From: Streptomyces sp. JB150
GTDB lineage: Bacteria; Actinomycetota; Actinomycetes; Streptomycetales; Streptomycetaceae
Length of the DNA stretch: 64,000 nt
Direction of reading: 5' to 3'
Assembly (NCBI RefSeq): GCF_011193355.1
Contig: NZ_CP049780.1
Coordinates: 1,781,582 to 1,845,581 of the forward strand
In this document: in pieces, positions 35,734 to 43,764 of the stretch
How the letters are laid out: every line of letters begins with the position of its first letter
Position numbering within the stretch: the stretch's first letter is position 1
The notes under the pieces: model-generated
Told to the model about the DNA's origin: nothing
The model's database searches: none
The model's input: the letters and a program-made list of their open reading frames with translations, nothing else
Position numbers and translations under genes: made by a program

Positions 35734-36243
35734 GTGATCCAGCGCGTCACCGTCCCCGAACTCTTCCCACCCCCGCGCTATGCGCACGCCTCCGTCGTCG
35801 AGGCCGGCGCCAAGCTGGCCTTCCTCGCCGGGGCCGTCCCGCTCGATGCCGAGGGGAAGCTGGTCGGCGAAGGTGACCCGGTCCGGCAGGCACGGCAGGT
35901 GATCGCCAATCTGGAGCGTCAACTGGCGGCCGTGGGCAGTCATCTGACGCATGTCGTGGCGACCGACGTCTACGTGGTGAGCGACGAACCGTCGGTCCTC
36001 TCCCGCGTGTGGGACGTGGTGGAGGCGTCCGGGCTGAGCACCGGACCGCACTCGTCGACCCTGATCGGCGTGGCCTGCCTCGGCTACACCGGTCAGCTGG
36101 TGGAGATCACCGCCACCGCCGTCGTCCCGGAGCACACGGGCACCCAAGCACCGGCAGAGGAACGGATCTCCGGGGAGGCGCAGGTCTCCGGCAAGGCACA
36201 GGTCTTTGGGGATACACGGCTTCCCGGGGAGATACGGCCGTGA
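35734..36243 (+). CDS. RidA/YjgF/YER057c family protein with a repeat-built tail
   Basis: A 169-residue protein. The RidA fold is recognisable (YAHASVVEAGAKLAFLAGAV, GDPVRQARQVIANLERQL, GYTGQLVEITATAVV). RidA removes reactive enamine/imine intermediates using an Arg in the PARSTV-type motif; here the place reads GPHSSTLIGV, so that Arg is missing and deaminase activity is doubtful. Residues about 146-169 come from four 18-bp DNA repeats (SGEAQV, SGKAQV, FGDTRL, PGEIRP). AGGAG five bases before the GTG start. The TGA overlaps the GTG of the GNAT gene. Confidence 0.85.
   Translation: MIQRVTVPELFPPPRYAHASVVEAGAKLAFLAGAVPLDAEGKLVGEGDPVRQARQVIANLERQLAAVGSHLTHVVATDVYVVSDEPSVLSRVWDVVEASGLSTGPHSSTLIGVACLGYTGQLVEITATAVVPEHTGTQAPAEERISGEAQVSGKAQVFGDTRLPGEIRP
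36167..36238 (+). repeat. four 18-bp in-frame repeats at the 3' end of the RidA gene
   Basis: Units at 36167, 36185, 36203 and 36221: TCTCCGGGGAGGCGCAGG, TCTCCGGCAAGGCACAGG, TCTTTGGGGATACACGGC, TTCCCGGGGAGATACGGC. The array ends two bases before the stop codon, and its last unit supplies the GGGGAG ribosome site of the next gene. Confidence 0.88.
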
Positions 36244-36746
36244 CGCCGGCCGTCGTTCTGCGCCGGGCCACCCCGGCCGACGCGCGCCCCGCCGCCGACG
36301 TCTGGCTGCGGTCCTACGCCGCCGCGCTGCCGGGTGTCGTGCGGGCGCACTCCGACGACGAGGTCCGCGACTGGTTCCGGGCGGTCGTGGTGCCCCGGCA
36401 GGAGACCTGGGTGGCCGAGACCGCGGACGGGACCGGGCTCGTCGGGGTCATGGTGCTCGACGAGGCGGAGCTGTCCCAGCTCTACCTCGCCCCCGACTGG
36501 CGCGGCCACGGTCTCGGCGACCGGTTCGTCGCACTCGCCAAGGAGCGCCGGCCGCGCGGCCTGGACCTGTGGACCTTCCAGGTCAACACGCCCGCCCATC
36601 GCTTCTACGAGCGTCACGGCTTCGTCGCCGTCGAGTGGACGGACGGCAGCGGGAACGAGGAGCGGGAACCGGACGTGCGGTATGTCTGGCGGCCTGATCA
36701 GACGTATCAGGCGCGTACGGAACGGGCGTCCGCGGACGAGGCATGA
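36240..36746 (+). CDS. GNAT family N-acetyltransferase
   Basis: A 168-residue acetyl-CoA-dependent transferase. Motif A reads LYLAPDWRGHGLGDRFVALAKE (the (R/Q)xxGx(G/A) acetyl-CoA loop), and motif B is FQVNTPAHRFYERHGFVAVE, the usual C-terminal GNAT signature. Substrate unknown; the ending GNEEREPDVRYVW is like many small-molecule acetyltransferases. It is coupled to the RidA gene by GTGA and uses a GGGGAG eight bases upstream that lies in the last repeat of that gene. Confidence 0.9.
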   Translation: MTPAVVLRRATPADARPAADVWLRSYAAALPGVVRAHSDDEVRDWFRAVVVPRQETWVAETADGTGLVGVMVLDEAELSQLYLAPDWRGHGLGDRFVALAKERRPRGLDLWTFQVNTPAHRFYERHGFVAVEWTDGSGNEEREPDVRYVWRPDQTYQARTERASADEA

Positions 36747-36761
36747 CCTTGCCCCTGCCGT

Positions 36762-36866
36762 CGGCTTCTGTCGCCGGAGACCCTGGTGCCGGGAACCCTG
36801 GAACCGAGTGCCCTGGAGGCGGGCGTCCTAGTGCCGGACACCCCGGTGCCGGACACCCCGGTGCCG
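36762..36866 (-). repeat. 15-bp tandem array containing the stop codon of the hydrolase gene
   Basis: Six clear units begin (plus strand) at 36777, 36792, 36807, 36822, 36837 and 36852, plus a weak one at 36762. The last two are identical (GACACCCCGGTGCCG). Read in the gene sense the first two encode the C-terminal RHRGVRHRGVRH; the TAG (36830-36828) is in the third unit, and the array goes on for 50 bp beyond it. Confidence 0.92.
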
Positions 36867-37781
36867 GGCGTACGTGTCCGTCGCCTCGACCAGCAGATCC
36901 GCGATGCCGGGCGCGCCCGCGCTGTGCCCGGCCTCGTCCACGATCCGCAGCTCGCTGCCGGGCCAGGACTGGTGCAGACGCCAGGAGACGCCGAGCAGGT
37001 TCCCGAAGTCGAGGGCGCCCTGGACCATGATGCCGGGGATGCCCCTCAGCAGGTGGGCGTCGCGCAGGACGACCCCCTCGTCGTTGCCGTCGCCGAGGAA
37101 GTGGCCGTTGCCCCAGTAGTGCGTCACGGTGCGGGCGAAGCCCATGCGGAACACCGGGTCCTCGTAGCGTTCCACCGAGCGCGGCGGGGCGGGGACGATC
37201 GCCGTCTCCCAGTCGGTCCAGCCGCGCGCCGCCCGCTCCCGCACACGCGGGTCCGGGGACTCCAGCAGCCGGTTGCAGGCCGCCGCGAGGTTGCCGTCCC
37301 GCTCGTCCTCGGGCACCAGCGCCACGAAGCGTGCGAAGGCCTCCGGGAAGATCTTGCCCAAGCCCCTCGTCATCAGCGCCACTTCGGGGTTGGAGCCGGT
37401 GGCGATCCCGGTGAGCACCAGCTCGGAGACCACTCCGGGGTGTGTCTGCGCGTACCGCAGCCCCAGCACCGAGCCCCACGACCCGCCCCACACCAGCCAT
37501 CGCTCGATCCCGAGGTGGCGGCGCAGCAGCTCCAGATCCGCCATCACGTGCGCCGTCGTGTTGACGCTCATGTCGGTCTCGTACGCGCTCGCGTGCGGCG
37601 TCGAGCGCCCGCAGCCGCGCTGGTCGAGCTGGACGATCCGGTAGGCGGCGGGGTCGAAGAGGCGCCGGAAGGAGGGGAGACTGCCGGAGCCGGGCCCGCC
37701 GTGCAGCACCAGCGCGGGCTTGCCGTGCGGGTTGCCGCTGGTCTCCCAGTGGACGCGGTTGCCGTCCCCGACGTCGAGCAT
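36828..37781 (-). CDS. alpha/beta hydrolase, proline iminopeptidase family; N-terminus probably frameshifted
   Basis: 317 residues from the first usable in-frame ATG. HGGPGSGSLPSFRRLFDP, YRIVQLDQRGCGRSTPHA, the nucleophile elbow VWGGSWGSVLGLRYAQTHPG, Asp in QGALDFGNLL and His in DEAGHSAG are all present: the proline iminopeptidase family, which removes N-terminal Pro. In frame upstream the DNA still encodes LYPEIEPYDHG, the normal family N-terminus, but no start codon. An ATG at 37819 is out of frame by the length of one CT unit: (CT)3 replaces the expected (CT)2. TACGGT six bases before that ATG looks like a leaderless -10. The gene is thus either truncated by 12 residues or disabled. Confidence 0.85.
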   Translation of the reverse strand: MLDVGDGNRVHWETSGNPHGKPALVLHGGPGSGSLPSFRRLFDPAAYRIVQLDQRGCGRSTPHASAYETDMSVNTTAHVMADLELLRRHLGIERWLVWGGSWGSVLGLRYAQTHPGVVSELVLTGIATGSNPEVALMTRGLGKIFPEAFARFVALVPEDERDGNLAAACNRLLESPDPRVRERAARGWTDWETAIVPAPPRSVERYEDPVFRMGFARTVTHYWGNGHFLGDGNDEGVVLRDAHLLRGIPGIMVQGALDFGNLLGVSWRLHQSWPGSELRIVDEAGHSAGAPGIADLLVEATDTYARHRGVRHRGVRH

Positions 37782-37890
37782 GCCGTGGTCGTACGGTTCG
37801 ATCTCCGGGTAGAGAGCATCCGGGCACCGTAACCCCGCGCCACGGGCCGTGTCGCGGCCCTTTCCGCACAGCGGCCCGGAGCCCTGCCAG

Positions 37891-38658
37891 CTACGGCAGT
37901 CCGGCCGCGGTCGCCGCCGTGCGCAGCACCTCGCGCAGCATCTCGGCGGTCAGGCGGCCGGTGAAGGTGTTGCGCTGGCTGACGTGGAAGCAGCCGAAGA
38001 GATCGAGGCCATCGGCGGCGGCCGGGGTGGCGCGGCCGGTCGAGCCGGCGGTGGCATCGGAGGCGGAGGCGGCGATGGCAGCGGAGGCGGCGGTGAGGCG
38101 GACGTGCGTGCCGTGGGTGAACGCGGGGCGCGGCCTGGGCACCGTCCACCCCGCCTCGGCGAACGCGGGCAGCGCCGCCTGCCAGCCGAAGGCGCCGAGG
38201 ACAACCACCGACCGCAGCGTCGGACGCAGCAGCCGCAGCTCCTGGACGAGCCAGGGGCGGCAGGTGTCCCGCTCCGTGGGCGTCGGCTTGTTGGCGGGCG
38301 GTGCGCAGTGCACGGGCGCGGTGACGCGTACCCCGTACAGCTCCAGGCCGTCGTCGGGGCGCTCGGAGGTGGGCTGGGAGGCGAGCCCCAGGTCGTACAG
38401 CGCCCGGTACAGCACGTCCCCCGAGCGGTCGCCGGTGAACATCCGGCCGGTGCGGTTGCCGCCGTGCGCCGCCGGCGCGAGACCGACGATCAGCAGCCGG
38501 GCGCCCGCCGGTCCGAAGCCCGGCACGGGGCGGCCCCAGTACGTCCAGTCCGCGAAGGCGGCGCGTTTGGTACGGGCCACCTCCTCCCGCCAGTCCACCA
38601 GCCGCGGGCACGCCGCACAGCCCGCGATCCGCGCGTCCAGGTCGGCCAGACTGTCCAT
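37891..38658 (-). CDS. family 5 uracil-DNA glycosylase (UDGb type)
   Basis: A 255-residue base-excision repair enzyme. Motif 1 LLIVGLAPAAHGGNRTGRMF (about 55-74) has the family 5 GLAPA-H pattern with no catalytic Asp/Asn, and motif 2 is CFHVSQRNTFTGRLT near residue 230. The FeS cysteines are in CAACPRL and in the VHCAPPANKP and ERDTCRPW region. It removes uracil, hypoxanthine and related bases from DNA. About 30 Ala/Ser/Thr-rich residues (about 193-222) are inserted just before motif 2 and arise from GGCGG-type repeats. ATG at 38658, 37 bp from the divergent S4 gene. Confidence 0.92.
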   Translation of the reverse strand: MDSLADLDARIAGCAACPRLVDWREEVARTKRAAFADWTYWGRPVPGFGPAGARLLIVGLAPAAHGGNRTGRMFTGDRSGDVLYRALYDLGLASQPTSERPDDGLELYGVRVTAPVHCAPPANKPTPTERDTCRPWLVQELRLLRPTLRSVVVLGAFGWQAALPAFAEAGWTVPRPRPAFTHGTHVRLTAASAAIAASASDATAGSTGRATPAAADGLDLFGCFHVSQRNTFTGRLTAEMLREVLRTAATAAGLP

Positions 38659-38695
38659 GGCTCAACGGTACGGGTGACGGCGTTAAGGTCGGGGC

Positions 38696-39322
38696 ATGGC
38701 TTCCGAGCGTACGGACAGGAACAAGGGCGACGACCGCCAGGACGACCGCCGGCTGAGCGCCGGCGATGAGGTCGGGCAGGCCGGAAACCCCGTACCCGTG
38801 AGCGCCCCGGCCTCCGAGGCCGCCGGACCCGAGGGCTCCCCCGCGCCCGCGAGCCCCGAAAGCGCCCCGGATCCCAAGGTCGCCGCCGCGATCGCCGCCG
38901 CCGAGGCCGCGGCTCCCCCGAACGGTGAGAACGTGCGGATCGACAGCTGGATCTGGTCGGTACGGCTGGTCAAGACCCGGTCCCTCGGCGCCGCCGCCTG
39001 CAAGGGCGGGCATGTCCGGGTGAACGGCGAGCGGGTCAAGCCGGCCCACTCCGTGCGCATCGGTGACGAGGTGCGCCTGCGGCAGGAGGGGCGCGAGCGG
39101 ATCGTCGTGGTCAAGCGTCTGATCCGCAAGCGCGTCGGTGCCCCGGTCGCCGCCCAGTGCTACATCGACAACAGCCCGCCGCCCCCGCCCCGCGAGGCCG
39201 TGGCACCGGCCGGCATCCGCGACCGCGGCGCCGGCCGGCCGACCAAGCGCGACCGTCGCGAGCTGGAACGCCTCCGCGGCCTCGGCGGGTTCGGCGGCCT
39301 CGGCGGCCGCCCCGGAGGGTGA
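38696..39322 (+). CDS. S4-domain RNA-binding protein (HslR/Hsp15-like)
   Basis: A 208-residue protein. The S4 domain is at about 81-145: VRIDSWIWSVRLVKTRSLGA, GHVRVNGERVKPAHSVRIGDEV, followed by the Hsp15-like KRVGAPVAAQCYID. Hsp15 binds stalled 50S subunits carrying nascent chains. The first 78 residues are acidic, Ala/Pro-rich and disordered, unlike E. coli Hsp15; the C-terminus is basic with GGFGGLGG. Start ATG 38696 follows TAAGGT by six bases, so it may be leaderless. A shorter start near VRIDSW cannot be ruled out. Confidence 0.85.
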   Translation: MASERTDRNKGDDRQDDRRLSAGDEVGQAGNPVPVSAPASEAAGPEGSPAPASPESAPDPKVAAAIAAAEAAAPPNGENVRIDSWIWSVRLVKTRSLGAAACKGGHVRVNGERVKPAHSVRIGDEVRLRQEGRERIVVVKRLIRKRVGAPVAAQCYIDNSPPPPPREAVAPAGIRDRGAGRPTKRDRRELERLRGLGGFGGLGGRPGG

Positions 39323-39335
39323 TGACCGGGTACGG

Positions 39336-39821
39336 TCACCCCGTGTGCCGCGCCGGCCGCAGCATCCGCAGCAGCTCCGCGGTGTGCCCTCGTCGCGCCC
39401 AGGCGACGAGGGTGAGCGGCACCAGCAGGATCAGCGGTGTCGCCGCGTGCTCCCCGTCGAAGACGGTCAGCTGGACGACGAACGCGCCCACCATCAACCC
39501 GCTCAGCGCCAGCGCCGCCACCGACTGAAGCACGGGGATCAACAGGGCGACGGCTCCGGCGAGTTCCAGCGCGCCGATGCCGTACATCCCCACGTCGCCC
39601 CAGCCCATCCGCTCGAACGGCTCCACGGCCGAGGAGTGCGCGACCAGCTTCGGCAGCGCGCTGGCGACGGCGAAGAAGAGGGCCAGCAGCACCTGCACGG
39701 CACGCAGGGCGATACGGGCCGCGCGACCGCCGCGCGAGGCCGGCGCGGTGCCGGTGGCGGTGGCGGCTCCGGCGGGGGTGCCGGTGGCGGTGGCGGGGTG
39801 GGAAGCAGTGGTCTTGGACAT
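39336..39821 (-). CDS. DoxX family membrane protein
   Basis: A 161-residue protein with four helices after a 40-residue Ala/Thr/Gly N-terminal tail. RAVQVLLALFFAVASALPKL, WGDVGMYGIGALELAGAVAL, and IPVLQSVAALALSGLMVGAF match DoxX/DoxD quinone-oxidoreductase-like proteins. Physiological role unclear. The ATG at 39821 has AGGAG seven bases upstream. The tail contains two copies of a 19-bp DNA repeat (GTGCCGGTGGCGGTGGCGG on the plus strand, from about 39749 and 39779). Tail-to-tail with the S4 gene, 13 bp apart. Confidence 0.85.
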   Translation of the reverse strand: MSKTTASHPATATGTPAGAATATGTAPASRGGRAARIALRAVQVLLALFFAVASALPKLVAHSSAVEPFERMGWGDVGMYGIGALELAGAVALLIPVLQSVAALALSGLMVGAFVVQLTVFDGEHAATPLILLVPLTLVAWARRGHTAELLRMLRPARHTG

Positions 39822-39973
39822 GGAGGTCTCCTGCGGCAAGCGGTTGGTGCTGTCGTCACAGAGACAGACCCCCGCCCGCAGGGAAACTCATCGCCGTACC
39901 GCGAGTCCATCGCCGCACCGCGGCTCTCCCGCCATGAACTGCGTCCGCCGCATACGCCCGCCCCCGTCCGCCC

Positions 39974-40678
39974 CTATCCACCCACCAGCCACTCCCCCTC
40001 CGCCACCGGCACCGCCCTCACCCACATCCGGTCCTCCGTCAGATACCGGTCCACCCTGAGCCCCGCCTCGCCCAGCGCCTCCTCGAACTGTTCCTTCGTC
40101 AGCGGCCGCGCCCGGAACGTCTGGGTCCAGGTCGCGTCCGGGAACAGGTACTCCGCGCGCACCGAGCGCACCCCCTCCCCGACCGGTTCGGAGGACACGA
40201 TCCGCACGGTGAACCCGCTGGGGTCGACCCGCTCGCGCGGCAGGTCGGTGTGGAAGTCCTCGCCCTCCCGCTGGATCAGCACACAGCCGTTCTCCGCCAC
40301 GTGCCGCAGACAGGTCCGGAGCAGCCCGCGCCGTATCTCCTCGTCACCGGCGTGCACCAGGAAGGAGGCGAGCACCACCGCGTCGAAGGTCTCGCCCAGG
40401 TCCAGGTCCTCGATCGGGCTGAGGACCGTACGCGCCCCGCGGACGTGCTCCAGCATCTCGGGGGACTCGTCCACCGCCGTCACCCGGAAACCGCGCTCCA
40501 CCAATGGATGGGTCATCCGCCCCACCCCGCAGCCGAGCTCGAGCAGGCGAGCGCCCGCCGGCACGGCGGAGGCGATGATGTCCGGCTCCGGCCCGACCGG
40601 AAGCCGTGTGTAGAGCTCCACCGCGCAGCCGTCCGGGGTGGTCGGCCCCGGCCCCGTCCCCTGATGTCCCGTTCGCAT
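39974..40678 (-). CDS. class I SAM-dependent methyltransferase
   Basis: A 234-residue protein. SAM motif LLELGCGVGRMTHPLVERG (about 45-63), acidic motif II VTAVDESPEMLEHV, post I FDAVVLASFLVHAGDEEI, and a C-terminal LTKEQFEEALGEAGLRVDRY typical of small-molecule methyltransferases. Substrate unknown. The ATG at 40678 is used because GGAG (itself in ATGGAG at 40690) is six bases ahead. Confidence 0.87.
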   Translation of the reverse strand: MRTGHQGTGPGPTTPDGCAVELYTRLPVGPEPDIIASAVPAGARLLELGCGVGRMTHPLVERGFRVTAVDESPEMLEHVRGARTVLSPIEDLDLGETFDAVVLASFLVHAGDEEIRRGLLRTCLRHVAENGCVLIQREGEDFHTDLPRERVDPSGFTVRIVSSEPVGEGVRSVRAEYLFPDATWTQTFRARPLTKEQFEEALGEAGLRVDRYLTEDRMWVRAVPVAEGEWLVGG

Positions 40679-40869
40679 CCTCAGCTCCATACCCGGCCAA
40701 CGGCCCGGCCCCGCACGTCCGTTCCCCCCTCCCCCCATACCACCCGTTCGAGTGACAGCGGGTCGCGTGAAGTCCTGTTCACACCGGTCGGCGGGTTCGA
40801 CGCGGTGCAGGAACCGCGCTGGAGCGAGGCGGCACACCGGAGTACGTTGCAAGGAGGATGGTGGTCCGG

Positions 40870-41139
40870 ATGCGTACGGGCAGTGAGCCGGTGACCGCGC
40901 GCAGTGCGCTGCGGGCGCGGTTCTGGCTGAGCGTGTGGGGGCTGGTCTGGGCGGTCTTCGGCACGGCCGCGTTCGCCCTGGCCGGGCGGGTCGGCTGGGC
41001 GATCGCCTGTGGGGTGCTGTGGCTGGTGGCGACGATCGACATGCTCGTGGTCCTGCGCCACATCCGTCAGGGCCCGCACTATCAGCCCGGCCCGGACGTC
41101 CCGCCGTACCGGCCGCCGGAGGGCCCCGGGCGCCGGTAG
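40870..41139 (+). CDS. small membrane protein, DUF6343-like
   Basis: An 89-residue protein with two helices (about 20-40 and 45-65). MRTGSEPVTARSALRARFWL at the N-terminus and RHIRQGPHYQPGPDVPPYRP after the second helix match a short Streptomyces family I remember as DUF6343; no function is known. AAGGAGG lies 12 bases before ATG 40870; GTG 40861 is a possible start. The end of the gene, including its TAG, is duplicated downstream. Confidence 0.72.
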   Translation: MRTGSEPVTARSALRARFWLSVWGLVWAVFGTAAFALAGRVGWAIACGVLWLVATIDMLVVLRHIRQGPHYQPGPDVPPYRPPEGPGRR

Positions 41140-41180
41140 CCGCCCTCACGGGCCGCTGGAGGGCCCCCGGCGGCGGTAGC
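41101..41180 (+). repeat. 40-bp duplication covering the end of the small membrane protein gene
   Basis: 41101-41140 and 41141-41180 align over 40 bp with about ten differences; both end CGGTAGC, so the stop codon is duplicated. Confidence 0.7.
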
Positions 41181-41243
41181 GGCCGTACGGCAACGCTCCC
41201 CGCGGTCGTGCGCCGTCACGGCAACCGGAGGGCGAGACCGGCC

Positions 41244-41627
41244 CTACTCGAATCGGGCCGCCTTCAGGTACTGCGGGTTCGGGTCCAGCGCCGCCGCCAG
41301 CCGGAAGTGGCGCTTGGCCTGGTCGGGGCGGCCCTGGCGCTCGTAGGTGCGGGCGAGCGCGAAGTGCGCGAACGCGTTGTCCGGCTCGCGCTCCAGCACG
41401 ATGGTGAACTCCAGCTCCGCGGGACGCAGTTGCGCGGCGGCGAAGAACGCGCGGGCGCGCAGCAGCCGGGCGGCGGTGTTCTCGGGGTGGGCGGCGATGA
41501 CTCCGTCGAGCAGCTTCACCGCGCCACGCGGGTCCCGCGCGGCGAGCAACTGCTCGGCGGCACGGAAGTCGATGACGTGCGTCTCCGGTGACGGTGAACG
41601 TCCGGTCGAACCGCTGGTCTCGGGCAC
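41244..41627 (-). CDS. tetratricopeptide-repeat protein
   Basis: A 127-residue protein. Three TPR-like helical pairs: AEQLLAARDPRGAVKLLDGV, LRARAFFAAAQLRPAELEFT and HFALARTYERQGRPDQAKRH. It would be a protein-interaction adaptor; partner unknown. GTG at 41627 has AAGGAA eight bases upstream. It precedes coaE in gene order but is transcribed away from the rpsA side together with coaE. Confidence 0.88.
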   Translation of the reverse strand: MPETSGSTGRSPSPETHVIDFRAAEQLLAARDPRGAVKLLDGVIAAHPENTAARLLRARAFFAAAQLRPAELEFTIVLEREPDNAFAHFALARTYERQGRPDQAKRHFRLAAALDPNPQYLKAARFE

Positions 41628-41745
41628 GGCACATTCCTTCCCTTGCTGCACCCGTTCAACGCCGAGGCACGACGCCGCTATTCCCGCGTCACCGCCACCC
41701 CAGGCGCACCTGAAGAGCCTCCCAGGGCACTGCCCCCACCGCCAG

Positions 41746-42366
41746 CTACTGCCCGCCCGCTTCCTTCGGCGCGCGGGCCCGGCGCACCAGCTCCGCCCAC
41801 ACCTCCCTCACCCGCCGCTCCAGCTCCTCCAGCGGTACGTCGTTGTCGATCACGATGTCCGCGATCTCCCGGCGCTGCTCCCGGCCGGCCTGCGCGGCCA
41901 TCCGCGCGCGGGCGTCCTCCTCGGTCATGCCACGCAGCCGGACGAGCCGGTCGAGCTGGGTCTTCGGGGCGGCGTCGACGACGATCACGACGTCGTACAG
42001 CGGTGCCAGGCCGTTCTCGGTGAGCAGTGGTACGTCGTGCACGACGACGGCGTCCTCCGCCGCCGCGGCCTGCAGTTCCTCGGAGCGGGCCCGGACGAGG
42101 GGGTGCACGATCGAGTTGAGCACGGCGAGCTTCTCGGCGTCCGCGAAGACGATCGAGCCCAGCCTGGGGCGGTCGAGACCGCCGTCCGGAGCCAGTACGT
42201 CCGCCCCGAAGGCCTCGACGACCGCGGCGAGACCGGGAGTCCCGGGCGCGACGACCTCGCGCGCGATGCGGTCGGCGTCGATCAGCACGGCACCGCACTC
42301 CACCAGCAGTCGCGACACCTCGCTCTTGCCGGCCCCGATACCGCCGGTCAGCCCCACAGTCAGCAT
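41746..42366 (-). CDS. coaE: dephospho-CoA kinase
   Basis: A 206-residue enzyme for the last step of CoA synthesis, phosphorylating the 3'-OH of dephospho-CoA. P-loop [20 protein letters not shown] at residues 2-21, [16 protein letters not shown], the CoA-binding [22 protein letters not shown], and the [19 protein letters not shown] are all in place. ATG at 42366 follows TAAGCT by seven bases, a leaderless layout; no ribosome site. It lies between PAC2/rpsA and the TPR gene. Confidence 0.96.
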   Translation of the reverse strand: MLTVGLTGGIGAGKSEVSRLLVECGAVLIDADRIAREVVAPGTPGLAAVVEAFGADVLAPDGGLDRPRLGSIVFADAEKLAVLNSIVHPLVRARSEELQAAAAEDAVVVHDVPLLTENGLAPLYDVVIVVDAAPKTQLDRLVRLRGMTEEDARARMAAQAGREQRREIADIVIDNDVPLEELERRVREVWAELVRRARAPKEAGGQ

Positions 42367-42430
42367 GAGCGGAAGCTTAGGCCCTGCCGGTGACCACGCA
42401 CGGGCGGGGGCGGAAACCTCCGCCGATCCC

Positions 42431-42462
42431 CCGGTCACCCGGTCACCCGGTCACCCGGTCAC
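42431..42462 (+). repeat. four copies of the octamer CCGGTCAC
   Basis: A perfect 8-bp repeat between the PAC2 stop and the coaE start on the minus strand. Confidence 0.9.
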
Positions 42463-42512
42463 CCGCCCAGCCCTCCCCGCTCCGCCCAGCCCACGCGGGA
42501 GCGCACGCCGCC

Positions 42513-43451
42513 TCAGCCGTCCCCTTCCCGCTCCGCGAGGAACCGCTCGAACTCCCGCCCGATCTCGTCCGCCGAGGGGATCTCCACGGGCTCGGCGAGC
42601 ATGTTGCCGCGCGTCTCCGCGCCGGCGACCGCGTCGTACTGGTGCTCAAGGCCCTGGACGAGGGCGGTCAGTTCCTCGTCCCCCTCCCGGATCTGCCGCT
42701 CGATCTCGGTCTGCGTGCGGTACGCGTCCGTGCGCAGGGAGTGCGCGATGGCCGGCAGGACCAGCCCGGTGGCCGCGGTGATGGCCTCCAGGACGGTCAG
42801 CGCCGCGTCGGGGTAGGGCGAGCGGGCGATGTAGTGCGGGACGTGCGCGGCGACGCCGAGGACGTCGTGACCGGCCTCCATGAGGCGGTACTCGACCAGC
42901 GACTCGGCGCTGCCGGGCACCTGCGCCTCCTCGAAGGGGCTGCGGTGGCCGGGCACCAGGTCGGCCCGGTTGCCGTGCGGGGTCAGGCCCACCGGGCGGG
43001 TGTGCGGGACGCCCATCGGGATGCCGTGGAAGTTCACGGCGAGGCGTACGCCCAGACGTTCCACGATCTGCTCGACGGCCGCCGAGAAGCGCTCCCACTC
43101 CACGTCCGGCTCCGGACCCGACAGCAGCAGGAAGGGTGCCCCGGTGGCGTCCTGGACGATCCGGACGGCGAGCGTGGGCTCCTCGTACCCGGCCCAGCGG
43201 TCGCGCCGGAAGGTGAGCAGCGGGCGGCGGGCTCGGTAGTCCACGAGCCGGTCGTGGTCGAAGCGGGCGACGATCTGGTGCGGCAGCGAGTCGAGGAGCC
43301 GGTCGACGATCAGGTCGCCGGTCTCACCCGCGTCGATGTATCCGTCGAAGTGGTAGAGCATGACAAGACCGGCCGACTCCTGGGCGAGCGCCATGTCGAC
43401 GACGGCCAGGCCCTTCGGCTCCCACGTGTACAAACCCTGCGGATCTAGCAC
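42513..43451 (-). CDS. PAC2 family protein
   Basis: A 312-residue protein of the proteasome-assembly-chaperone-2 family found throughout actinobacteria: [18 protein letters not shown] near residue 36, [34 protein letters not shown], and [20 protein letters not shown]. The bacterial role is not settled; it may be linked to proteasome or purine metabolism. GTG at 43451 with GAGGAGG about nine bases upstream. A 23-bp tandem array lies 130 bp upstream. Confidence 0.9.
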   Translation of the reverse strand: MLDPQGLYTWEPKGLAVVDMALAQESAGLVMLYHFDGYIDAGETGDLIVDRLLDSLPHQIVARFDHDRLVDYRARRPLLTFRRDRWAGYEEPTLAVRIVQDATGAPFLLLSGPEPDVEWERFSAAVEQIVERLGVRLAVNFHGIPMGVPHTRPVGLTPHGNRADLVPGHRSPFEEAQVPGSAESLVEYRLMEAGHDVLGVAAHVPHYIARSPYPDAALTVLEAITAATGLVLPAIAHSLRTDAYRTQTEIERQIREGDEELTALVQGLEHQYDAVAGAETRGNMLAEPVEIPSADEIGREFERFLAEREGDG

Positions 43452-43582
43452 AGTGACCGCTCCTCCTCGTGTTCGTACGGAACAACGCGGTGAGGGACAT
43501 GGACATTCCCCTCCGTACGAGTCGAGCGGCGATTGCCCGTCAACTGCCCCGCGCGGTGGCCTCCTTGGGCGCCGGGAACGGC

Positions 43583-43684
43583 CGCGTCGCCGCGGCGGGG
43601 ACGGTCGCGTCGCCGCGGCGGGGACGGTCGCGTCGCCGCGGCGGGGACGGCCGCGTCGCCGCGGCGGGGACGGTCGCGTCGCAG
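43583..43684. repeat. near-perfect 23-bp tandem array (4.4 copies)
   Basis: Units start at 43583, 43606, 43629, 43652 and 43675. Unit CGCGTCGCCGCGGCGGGGAC followed by GGT; copies 1, 2 and 4 are identical and copy 3 differs by one base. Each holds the palindrome CGCCGCGGCG. Confidence 0.95.
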
Positions 43685-43734
43685 GATGGACGCGCGTGAC
43701 GGCCGCGTCGCGGGACAGTTCCCGGACGCACCGA

Positions 43735-43764
43735 GGACCCGCACCCCGGATGGGATGCGGGCCC
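43735..43764 (-). terminator. hairpin terminator after rpsA
   Basis: GGACCCGCA (43735-43743) pairs with TGCGGGCCC (43756-43764) with one G-U pair; the 12-base loop can pair further. It lies 50 bp past the rpsA stop codon. Confidence 0.6.

Noticed and set aside
43583..43684. CRISPR array
   Set aside because: The 23-bp units are directly adjacent with no spacers of unique sequence, and no cas genes are in the window.
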